From: Thermaerobacter sp. FW80
Lineage (GTDB): Bacteria; Bacillota; Sulfobacillia; Thermaerobacterales; Thermaerobacteraceae
DNA length: 64,000 bases
NCBI RefSeq assembly: GCF_004634385.1
Contig: NZ_CP037895.1
Coordinates: 2,703,245-2,767,244, forward strand
Reading direction: 5' to 3'
Under the pieces are notes generated by a model that searched no databases, had not been told where the DNA came from, and worked only from the letters and a program-made list of their open reading frames with translations. Positions 19,801 through 28,995 of this stretch are shown here, one piece after another. Position numbers and translations under genes: made by a program. Within the stretch, counting starts at the first letter, position 1. Each line of letters begins with the position of its first letter.

Positions 19801-20597
19801 TCGCCCTGGAGAAGGCCCGGCAGTACCTGGAGCAGCTGGGCTTGAGCCACGCGGCGGCGGTTCTCGAAAGCCGCCTGGAGGCCGCCGCCCAGAAGCAGCT
19901 CCCCTACCCCGACTTCCTCGTGGACCTGCTGGGCCTCGAGGCGGCGGCGCGCCGGGAGCGCTACCTGCGGACACGGACACGACTGGCGCATTTGCCCTTT
20001 CACCGCACCCTGGAGCAGTTCGACTTCGGGTTCCAGCCGTCCGTCGACGAGCGCCAGATTCGCGAGCTGGCTACCCTCGCCTTCGTCGCCGACGCCGCCA
20101 ATGTGATCTTCCTCGGACCACCAGGCGTGGGCAAAACCCACCTGAGTGTGGCTCTCGGGATCAAGGCGATCGAGGCCGGCTATGGGGTGTACTTCGTGCG
20201 GGCTCACGAGCTGCTCGAAGACCTGCGCCGCGCCCAAGCCGAGCACCGACTCGACCGGCGCATGCGAGTCTACCTGGCCCCCAAGGTGCTGATCATCGAC
20301 GAATTCGGGGTCTGGCCCTACGACCGGGCTGCGGCGACCGCCCTGTTCGCCTTGATCTCGGCCCGTTATGAACGGGGCAGCATCATCTTGACCAGTAACA
20401 AGGGCTTTGCCGAGTGGGGCGAAGTGTTGGGTGATTCGGTGATCGCCACCGCCATCCTCGACCGGTTGCTTCACCACAGCCACGTCATCAACATCCGGGG
20501 CGAGAGCTACCGGCTTCGGGAGAAGAAGCGGGCAGGACTGTTCGGCGGGACCCCACCCCGAAGGGAGGTGATGCCACAGGACGGCTCTGCGGAGTAA
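19797..20597 (+). CDS. istB: IS21-family helper ATPase IstB
   Basis: A DnaC-like AAA+ ATPase of 266 aa: Walker A FLGPPGVGKTHLSVALG, Walker B VLIIDEFGVWPYDR and a sensor segment SIILTSNKGFAEWGEVLGD. IstB helps the transposase choose and load on target DNA. ATG at 19797 overlaps the istA stop (ATGA), so the two are translationally coupled. The C-terminus continues close to the element end. Confidence 0.95.
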   Translation: MIALEKARQYLEQLGLSHAAAVLESRLEAAAQKQLPYPDFLVDLLGLEAAARRERYLRTRTRLAHLPFHRTLEQFDFGFQPSVDERQIRELATLAFVADAANVIFLGPPGVGKTHLSVALGIKAIEAGYGVYFVRAHELLEDLRRAQAEHRLDRRMRVYLAPKVLIIDEFGVWPYDRAAATALFALISARYERGSIILTSNKGFAEWGEVLGDSVIATAILDRLLHHSHVINIRGESYRLREKKRAGLFGGTPPRREVMPQDGSAE

Positions 20598-20664
20598 GTG
20601 ACCCAAAGGGGTGGGTCAGTTTCCAACCGGCGCCAAGTGGGTCACTTCTAGGTCGGCGTTGACA

Positions 20665-20972
20665 TCAATCCTCACCCGGCCTTTCGGCCGGGTGTGACGG
20701 AACTCGAAACTGTAGAGGACCCGACCGGTCAGGGTTTCAATCCTCACCCGGCCTTTCGGCCGGGTGTGACCCCGCATTTCCGGTCCAATCCCATCCCTCC
20801 CACTAAGTTTCAATCCTCACCCAGCCTTTCGGCCGGGTGTGACGCCGCCGCTGTAGAGCCCCATGGCCGACAACGCCAGTTTCAATCCTCACCCGGCCTT
20901 TCGGCCGGGTGTGACGCCCACAGCTCTTGTCCAAAGAAGTAGCCGAGGAACGTTTCAATCCTCACCCGGCCT
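20665..20972 (-). CRISPR. Array segment 3, between IS21 and IS256 copy A
   Basis: Only three intact repeats (20734, 20807, 20879) remain here, flanked by the remnant 20665-20698 on the IS21 side and 20952-20972 on the IS256 side. The repeat at 20807 has one substitution in the stem (CCAGCC for CCGGCC). Confidence 0.95.
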
Positions 20973-22387
20973 GGCCGTGTCCCGGCAAGTGGTGGAAAAG
21001 CGGCTCCCCCTCGGGTTCCATGGGCTTACCTCGCTGCAACAGCCAAGGCGCTTACCGAGTCACTCCCCAACGCGTCACCGCCCTTGAGCTTCGCCATCGA
21101 CGCCTGGCTAAAGTACCGCCGCTGCACCAGCCACTCGTCCTGCTGCTCCTCCAGCAGCGCACCCAGCAGGCGCAGCACCGCCGCCACGTTCGGGAAGATG
21201 CCCACCACGTCGCACCGCCGCGCCAGCTCGCGGTTCAGCCGCTCCAGGACGTTCGTCGAGTGGATCCCCCGCCAGTGCTCCGGCGGGAAGTCCATGTAGG
21301 CCAAAACCTCCTCCGCGGCCTCCCGCAGCAGGCTCGCCACCTGGGGGAACCGCCGCTCCAAGTTTGCCGCCACCTGCTCCAGCTGCTGCCGAGCCGAGGC
21401 ACGGTCCGGCTGGGCGAAGATGGTCCGTACCAGCGCTGCCACCATGGACTGGGCGTGCTTGGGCACCCGCGCCAGCAGGTTCCGCATGAAGTGCACCCGG
21501 CACCGCTGCCACGTGGCGCCTGCCAGCACCTCACCGATGGCTCGCTTGAGGCCCTCGTGGGCGTCCGAGATCACCAGCCGCACGCCCTTCAGCCCCCGGG
21601 CCACCAGGCGACGTAGGAAGTCCAGCCAGAACTCGTACGTCTCGGCCGCGCCCACGTCGAACCCCAGGACCTCCCGTTCCCCTGTCTCCCGCACACCCAC
21701 GGCGATCACGGCCGCCATGTTCACCACCCGTCCGTCTTGCCGCACCTTCACCGCCTTGGCGTCCAGCCACACGTAGGGGTACTCGCCTTCCAGCGGCCGG
21801 TTCCGAAAGCGCTCCATGTGCTCGTCCAGCTCGGCGCAGATGCGGGAGACCTCGCTCTTGCTCAAGCCCCCGACGCCCAGCGCCTGGACCAGCTCGTCCA
21901 CCTTGCGCGTGCTCACCCCGTGCACGTAGGCCTCCTGCACCACGGCCAGCAAGGCCCGCTCCGCGCGCCGCCGCGGCTTCAAGAGGCTGGGGAAGTAGCT
22001 GCCGCGGCGTAACTTCGGGATCTGCAGCTCGATGGTGCCCACGCGCGTGTCCCAGCGCCGGGGGCGGTACCCGTTTCGGTAGGTAGTGCGCGACGGGGTG
22101 CGCTCGTAGCGCTGGGCGCCGATGAGTTCGCTGACCTCGACCTCCATCAGCTGCTGGGCGAGCCAGCGCAGGCCCTCCCGCAGGGCGTCGACCTCGGGCT
22201 CGCCCTGGTACTGGCGCAGCAGTTCGAGAAGTGCCATCCTGAAGTCAGCGGTCACCGGTGGTCCGACCTCCCTTCGTGCTCGGGTTTGTCCAACCCGAAG
22301 GGAAGCCGCCGGTGACCGCTGCTGTCAACGGCCACCAGCCACGCCTAAACCCTGGCCGGAAAGTCCACCACTACCCGGGACTTTAAC
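20973..22387 (-). mobile_element. IS256-family element, copy A, inside a CRISPR repeat
   Basis: A 1415-bp element starting GGCCGTGTCCCGGCAAGTGG and ending in the complement of GTTAAAGTCCCGGGTAGTGG. It is flanked by a perfect 8-bp duplication CCCGGCCT (20965-20972 and 22388-22395); removing it restores a normal repeat. It differs from copy B at 27581-28995 by two substitutions that I can see (near 21053, synonymous, and near 22285, non-coding), so one was copied recently. The non-coding side near 22270-22305 has a CGGGTT/AACCCG hairpin. Confidence 0.95.
21026..22255 (-). CDS. IS256-family transposase, copy A
   Basis: A full-length 409-aa mutator-type transposase. Catalytic residues: Asp in YPYVWLDAKAVKVRQDGRVV, Asp in RLVISDAHEGLKRAIGEVLA, Glu in NVLERLNRELARRCDVVG. 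The CxxH-like segment CRVHFMRNLLARVPKH between the second Asp and the Glu is also family-typical. Read in the same direction as the CRISPR array. The protein is identical to that of copy B. Confidence 0.95.
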   Translation of the reverse strand: MTADFRMALLELLRQYQGEPEVDALREGLRWLAQQLMEVEVSELIGAQRYERTPSRTTYRNGYRPRRWDTRVGTIELQIPKLRRGSYFPSLLKPRRRAERALLAVVQEAYVHGVSTRKVDELVQALGVGGLSKSEVSRICAELDEHMERFRNRPLEGEYPYVWLDAKAVKVRQDGRVVNMAAVIAVGVRETGEREVLGFDVGAAETYEFWLDFLRRLVARGLKGVRLVISDAHEGLKRAIGEVLAGATWQRCRVHFMRNLLARVPKHAQSMVAALVRTIFAQPDRASARQQLEQVAANLERRFPQVASLLREAAEEVLAYMDFPPEHWRGIHSTNVLERLNRELARRCDVVGIFPNVAAVLRLLGALLEEQQDEWLVQRRYFSQASMAKLKGGDALGSDSVSALAVAAR

Positions 22388-25300
22388 CCCGGCCTTTCGG
22401 CCGGGTGTGACAGGCCAAGGGTATCGTGCATTACACGGGCGACCTGTTTCAATCCTCACCCGGCCTTTCGGCCGGGTGTGACCGCATCGTGCTGCTGTAC
22501 CTCTACCGCATGGCGGGTTTCAATCCTCACCCGGCCTTTCGGCCGGGTGTGACGGGCCGAGCAGGGTCTGAACGGGCCGGGCGAGGAGGTTTCAATCCTC
22601 ACCTGGCCTTTCGGCCGGGTGTGACGCCCAGGCGATCCGTCAGAAGGTGCTGGAGGGCCACCTGTTTCAATCCTCACCCGGCCTTTCGGCCGGGTGTGAC
22701 CCCTGAAGTTGGGGCGCAAGTTCGTGGGCATCGAGCTGTTTCAATCCTCACCCGGCCTTTCGGCCGGGTGTGACGGTCCAAAGCCGGGGCCAGGTCATGT
22801 ACGGCCAGGTGTTTCAATCCTCACCCGGCCTTTCGGCCGGGTGTGACCCGCAATGGCGTGGTGCCAGACGATGTATCCCGCAAGTTTCAATCCTCACCCG
22901 GCCTTTCGGCCGGGTGTGACACGAGGGCGGGCACGTCCTCGCGGGCATGGGCGATGTTTCAATCCTCACCCGGCCTTTCGGCCGGGTGTGACCACCTCGG
23001 TCAGGGACTTAATCTGGTTGCGCCCGAAGTTTCAATCCTCACCCGGCCTTTCGGCCGGGTGTGACCCCTTCTCCTGCATGTCGTTCTCCAGCCACCTGGG
23101 TTTCAATCCTCACCCGGCCTTTCGGCCGGGTGTGACGGCCGAGTGGGAGGAGGGGTTGCGGAGGTGGCATGTTTCAATCCTCACCCGGCCTTTCGGCCGG
23201 GTGTGACCGCAACCGCCAGAAGATCAAGGTTCGCTGGTCGGAGTTTCAATCCTCACCCGGCCTTTCGGCCGGGTGTGACGCGCCAGCTGCCGCCGGCTCT
23301 GCTCCAGGCTGTAGTTTCAATCCTCACCCGGCCTTTCGGCCGGGTGTGACTCCACCGGCTTGGGTCGAGCGGTTGCCCGTCGTTGTTTCAATCCTCACCC
23401 GGCCTTTCGGCCGGGTGTGACTCGCCAAGACGATCCGGGAGCGGGTGCCGGCCGGGTTTCAATCCTCACCCGGCCTTTCGGCCGGGTGTGACTCACGCGA
23501 CCTGCGCTATTCCAACCCCCGCAGGATGTTTCAATCCTCACCCGGCCTTTCGGCCGGGTGTGACTTCTCCCCCCGGAAGACCCAATAGCCTTCGCGCATG
23601 TTTCAATCCTCACCCGGCCTTTCGGCCGGGTGTGACACGGCTGGGCGGTGTTCGAACCTCACGTAGTATGCGTTTCAATCCTCACCCGGCCTTTCGGCCG
23701 GGTGTGACACACGTGGGAGGCCTACATTGCGAAGTACGACCAAGCGTTTCAATCCTCACCCGGCCTTTCGGCCGGGTGTGACTCCACCTTTCTTGCCAGC
23801 CGTCGCGCCCGCCGCAGGTTTCAATCCTCACCCGGCCTTTCGGCCGGGTGTGACTCGATCACGTCCGCGATGGGCAGCTTGTAGCTGCCGTTTCAATCCT
23901 CACCCGGCCTTTCGGCCGGGTGTGACGTGATCGTCAAGGGCGCCTTCGCCAAGACCATTCGCGTTTCAATCCTCACCCGGCCTTTCGGCCGGGTGTGACC
24001 TGCCGGAGCGGGTGACTTGTTCCGGCGGTCATTGGTTTCAATCCTCACCCGGCCTTTCGGCCGGGTGTGACGCATGCTTGGGATGCTCACTGAAGCGGTC
24101 ATCCACGCGTTTCAATCCTCACCCGGCCTTTCGGCCGGGTGTGACCTGGCTGGACGTCATCCGGCGGCTGCGCGATGAGGTTTCAATCCTCACCCGGCCT
24201 TTCGGCCGGGTGTGACCACAAGGGCGGGCACGTCCTCGCGGGCGTGGGCGATGTTTCAATCCTCACCCGGCCTTTCGGCCGGGTGTGACGCTCGCGGCTT
24301 CCGGCGGGATGTCGATCCCATCGCGTTTCAATCCTCACCCGGCCTTTCGGCCGGGTGTGACCCGCACGTCCGAACGAATGATCTCAAAGCCGATGGAGTT
24401 TCAATCCTCACCCGGCCTTTCGGCCGGGTGTGACCGATCAGCGAGGCGATCTTACCCCACAGCCATAACTTGTTTCAATCCTCACCCGGCCTTTCGGCCG
24501 GGTGTGACGCTCGCAGACGGCGGGCCGAATGTCGCGAATCGCGTTTCAATCCTCACCCGGCCTTTCGGCCGGGTGTGACCACCTGACCCGGGTGTCGGTG
24601 CAGCTGCACGAGGTGGTGTTTCAATCCTCACCCGGCCTTTCGGCCGGGTGTGACCCCACTTCTCGCGCATCTCCTCCACCCACTGCCGCGTTTCAATCCT
24701 CACCCGGCCTTTCGGCCGGGTGTGACTCGACAGTCGTGCCGGGTTGATTCTGCGCCGGCGCGGGCGTTTCAATCCTCACCCGGCCTTTCGGCCGGGTGTG
24801 ACATTACTCGCCCCCGTAATGGCCTTGATGCGGTTCGCGTTTCAATCCTCACCCGGCCTTTCGGCCGGGTGTGACTGGCGTCGGAGACGGGGACCAATGC
24901 AAGCCTGCTCCGGTTTCAATCCTCACCCGGCCTTTCGGCCGGGTGTGACTCGCTACTGGCTGGCGCACATCGATGGGGCGCTGGAGTTTCAATCCTCACC
25001 CGGCCTTTCGGCCGGGTGTGACCCGACGGTGCCGATGCCACCGAAGCCCGTCCGGCTCAGTTTCAATCCTCACCCGGCCTTTCGGCCGGGTGTGACTGTA
25101 TGACTCGCCGTTCGTCCCGGGCCTGCCGAGCGAGGTTTCAATCCTCACCCGGCCTTTCGGCCGGGTGTGACCCGGCCACCCTGAGCAAGTACGAGCGGGG
25201 CGTGCTGGTTTCAATCCTCACCCGGCCTTTCGGCCGGGTGTGACTGCGCGCGCGTGCGCGCGTACGCGTCTACGCTCAAGTTTCAATCCTCACCCGGCCT

Positions 25301-27580
25301 TTCGGCCGGGTGTGACTCTTCGACGATGCGCGCCGGGTTTGGCATCACGCGTTTCAATCCTCACCCGGCCTTTCGGCCGGGTGTGACGACATCGCCGCCG
25401 CGTGGCAGGTGGTGGAGGAGATGTTTCAATCCTCACCCGGCCTTTCGGCCGGGTGTGACGCTATGACACGGCGGCGCTCCAGATCGTCGTGCGGGGTTTC
25501 AATCCTCACCCGGCCTTTCGGCCGGGTGTGACGCGCACCGGCGACGACAGCAGGAACACGCCCAGGGGGTTTCAATCCTCACCCGGCCTTTCGGCCGGGT
25601 GTGACCACGACGGCCCGGGCGTACACGCTCCAGAACCTGCAGTTTCAATCCTCACCCGGCCTTTCGGCCGGGTGTGACGAGCAGGTGCCGGGCTGCCCGG
25701 CGCTTCTGCTCGGTTTCAATCCTCACCCGGCCTTTCGGCCGGGTGTGACGCAGCGGCCTGATTCCCATCGCGGCAGTTCACGCTGTGGTTTCAATCCTCA
25801 CCCGGCCTTTCGGCCGGGTGTGACGGGCAATGTTGATGCGGGCCGTGCTGTTCGCCAGGTTTCAATCCTCACCCGGCCTTTCGGCCGGGTGTGACGCGGC
25901 GCGTACTCGCCGCTCTCGATCTCCCGCCGGGTGTTTCAATCCTCACCCGGCCTTTCGGCCGGGTGTGACGGCACAGGGGCTTCTGGCCGCCGCGGCCGCG
26001 ATGGCGGTTTCAATCCTCACCCGGCCTTTCGGCCGGGTGTGACTTGACCTCGTCCACGGTCATGTAGAGGGCCTTGCGTTTCAATCCTCACCCGGCCTTT
26101 CGGCCGGGTGTGACCCGCTCGCAGACGGCGGGCCGAATGTCGCGAATCGCGTTTCAATCCTCACCCGGCCTTTCGGCCGGGTGTGACGCCCGACATTCGG
26201 CCCGTCGCGTACCAGCAGCGGTTGTTTCAATCCTCACCCGGCCTTTCGGCCGGGTGTGACGGCCCATGCGTCGTCATCGCGGGGGCGGGGTCCGGGTTTC
26301 AATCCTCACCCGGCCTTTCGGCCGGGTGTGACTGTTACCCCGGACGCCCTCGTACTTGGCCTCGATGCGTTTCAATCCTCACCCGGCCTTTCGGCCGGGT
26401 GTGACAAAGGGCCGACGATACCCACCCTACGTGCGGCGCGGTTTCAATCCTCACCCGGCCTTTCGGCCGGGTGTGACGACCACCCCCTTCCACGGTCGCT
26501 GTGCGGGGGGCGGTTTCAATCCTCACCCGGCCTTTCGGCCGGGTGTGACGTGTTGGTTGCGGGATCGTACTCTTCGTTGGTGGAGTTTCAATCCTCACCC
26601 GGCCTTTCGGCCGGGTGTGACCAGCGGCTCGTTCGTTGGGCCCAACAAGACGCCAAGTTTCAATCCTCACCCGGCCTTTCGGCCGGGTGTGACGCACCGG
26701 CCCTTTGACCGATGCCCCCGGCACGGCAGGGTTTCAATCCTCACCCGGCCTTTCGGCCGGGTGTGACCTCTTCGTCGGTAAGTTTGATGCGATCGTCGAA
26801 CTCGTTTCAATCCTCACCCGGCCTTTCGGCCGGGTGTGACTCCACCGCCGTGGCTCACCGTGGCTGGGCGTGGCTGTTTCAATCCTCACCCGGCCTTTCG
26901 GCCGGGTGTGACGTCGGTGCGGTTTCTGGACAAGCCTAGGGCGGTGGAGTTTCAATCCTCACCCGGCCTTTCGGCCGGGTGTGACGGCGTGGCCTATGAG
27001 TATCGCGTCGTGGCCATCGGTGTTTCAATCCTCACCCGGCCTTTCGGCCGGGTGTGACATTGAGCTTGTGGGCAAGGTGGCCGAATGGGTCAGGTTTCAA
27101 TCCTCACCCGGCCTTTCGGCCGGGTGTGACCGGACGATCCCGACGCGGACACGTTCGAGAGACTGAAGTTTCAATCCTCACCCGGCCTTTCGGCCGGGTG
27201 TGACTCGAGCGTTGCATGTCAGACGAAACAATGGTGGCTGTTTCAATCCTCACCCGGCCTTTCGGCCGGGTGTGACGCCCCCGGCTGAGGGTGACGTGTA
27301 CATGGTGGACGAGTTTCAATCCTCACCCGGCCTTTCGGCCGGGTGTGACGACCTGCCCCGTAGGGTACAGCGAGCCGGTGATGAGGTGTTTCAATCCTCA
27401 CCCGGCCTTTCGGCCGGGTGTGACCGGCAGGAGACGGCGGCACGCCAACCGCAAGACGATGTTTCAATCCTCACCCGGCCTTTCGGCCGGGTGTGACCCC
27501 TAATTTGGCCACAGAGCGGCGTTTCCCAAAGTGTTTCAATCCTCACCCGGCCTTTCGGCCGGGTGTGACGCCGAAAGCGC
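22388..27580 (-). CRISPR. Array segment 2, 71 repeats bracketed by twin IS256 copies
   Basis: It contains 71 intact repeats (22446 to 27533), plus the repeat remnant 22388-22411 and the first 11 bases of an interrupted spacer at its two ends. This is the largest unbroken block of spacers. Spacer 24509-24542 is contained whole in spacer 26115-26150, and spacers 22921-22955 and 24217-24252 are near-identical. The repeat at 22589 has one substitution (ACCTGG). Confidence 0.97.
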
Positions 27581-28995
27581 GGCCGTGTCCCGGCAAGTGG
27601 TGGAAAAGCGGCTCCCCCTCGGGTTCCATGGGCTTACCTCGCTGCAACAGCCAAGGCGCTCACCGAGTCACTCCCCAACGCGTCACCGCCCTTGAGCTTC
27701 GCCATCGACGCCTGGCTAAAGTACCGCCGCTGCACCAGCCACTCGTCCTGCTGCTCCTCCAGCAGCGCACCCAGCAGGCGCAGCACCGCCGCCACGTTCG
27801 GGAAGATGCCCACCACGTCGCACCGCCGCGCCAGCTCGCGGTTCAGCCGCTCCAGGACGTTCGTCGAGTGGATCCCCCGCCAGTGCTCCGGCGGGAAGTC
27901 CATGTAGGCCAAAACCTCCTCCGCGGCCTCCCGCAGCAGGCTCGCCACCTGGGGGAACCGCCGCTCCAAGTTTGCCGCCACCTGCTCCAGCTGCTGCCGA
28001 GCCGAGGCACGGTCCGGCTGGGCGAAGATGGTCCGTACCAGCGCTGCCACCATGGACTGGGCGTGCTTGGGCACCCGCGCCAGCAGGTTCCGCATGAAGT
28101 GCACCCGGCACCGCTGCCACGTGGCGCCTGCCAGCACCTCACCGATGGCTCGCTTGAGGCCCTCGTGGGCGTCCGAGATCACCAGCCGCACGCCCTTCAG
28201 CCCCCGGGCCACCAGGCGACGTAGGAAGTCCAGCCAGAACTCGTACGTCTCGGCCGCGCCCACGTCGAACCCCAGGACCTCCCGTTCCCCTGTCTCCCGC
28301 ACACCCACGGCGATCACGGCCGCCATGTTCACCACCCGTCCGTCTTGCCGCACCTTCACCGCCTTGGCGTCCAGCCACACGTAGGGGTACTCGCCTTCCA
28401 GCGGCCGGTTCCGAAAGCGCTCCATGTGCTCGTCCAGCTCGGCGCAGATGCGGGAGACCTCGCTCTTGCTCAAGCCCCCGACGCCCAGCGCCTGGACCAG
28501 CTCGTCCACCTTGCGCGTGCTCACCCCGTGCACGTAGGCCTCCTGCACCACGGCCAGCAAGGCCCGCTCCGCGCGCCGCCGCGGCTTCAAGAGGCTGGGG
28601 AAGTAGCTGCCGCGGCGTAACTTCGGGATCTGCAGCTCGATGGTGCCCACGCGCGTGTCCCAGCGCCGGGGGCGGTACCCGTTTCGGTAGGTAGTGCGCG
28701 ACGGGGTGCGCTCGTAGCGCTGGGCGCCGATGAGTTCGCTGACCTCGACCTCCATCAGCTGCTGGGCGAGCCAGCGCAGGCCCTCCCGCAGGGCGTCGAC
28801 CTCGGGCTCGCCCTGGTACTGGCGCAGCAGTTCGAGAAGTGCCATCCTGAAGTCAGCGGTCACCGGTGGTCCGACCTCCCTTCGTGCTCGGGTTCGTCCA
28901 ACCCGAAGGGAAGCCGCCGGTGACCGCTGCTGTCAACGGCCACCAGCCACGCCTAAACCCTGGCCGGAAAGTCCACCACTACCCGGGACTTTAAC
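27581..28995 (-). mobile_element. IS256-family element, copy B, inside a CRISPR spacer
   Basis: Same 1415-bp element as copy A. Here the 8-bp duplication is GAAAGCGC (27573-27580 and 28996-29003) and the insertion is inside a spacer: joining the flanks restores a 36-base spacer that starts GCCGAAAGCGC and ends GAAGAGTGC. It lies only 14 repeats from the leader, so it arrived after most of the array had formed. Confidence 0.95.
27634..28863 (-). CDS. IS256-family transposase, copy B
   Basis: Protein identical to copy A over all 409 residues, with the same DDE residues. It is oriented with the array, so transcripts from the leader pass through it in sense, and any readthrough from its own promoter would enter the spacers of segment 2. 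Confidence 0.95.
   Translation of the reverse strand: MTADFRMALLELLRQYQGEPEVDALREGLRWLAQQLMEVEVSELIGAQRYERTPSRTTYRNGYRPRRWDTRVGTIELQIPKLRRGSYFPSLLKPRRRAERALLAVVQEAYVHGVSTRKVDELVQALGVGGLSKSEVSRICAELDEHMERFRNRPLEGEYPYVWLDAKAVKVRQDGRVVNMAAVIAVGVRETGEREVLGFDVGAAETYEFWLDFLRRLVARGLKGVRLVISDAHEGLKRAIGEVLAGATWQRCRVHFMRNLLARVPKHAQSMVAALVRTIFAQPDRASARQQLEQVAANLERRFPQVASLLREAAEEVLAYMDFPPEHWRGIHSTNVLERLNRELARRCDVVGIFPNVAAVLRLLGALLEEQQDEWLVQRRYFSQASMAKLKGGDALGSDSVSALAVAAR

Larger units (their letters stand above)
18449..20664 (+). mobile_element. IS21-family insertion sequence inside a CRISPR repeat
   Basis: The 2216-bp element starts TGTCATCGCC and ends with the complement TGTCAACGCC, the TG...CA ends of the family. 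Further internal copies of the AACTGACCC/AAGTGACCC motif near both ends look like transposase-binding sites. The repeat is duplicated by 4 bp (TCAA at 18445-18448 and 20665-20668), and joining the flanks restores a perfect repeat. Both istA and istB are intact. Confidence 0.95.

Noticed and set aside
16096-28995. Possible preference of the insertion sequences for CRISPR repeats
   Set aside because: Three of four insertions lie in repeats, but repeats make up about half of the array, so the number is uninformative.
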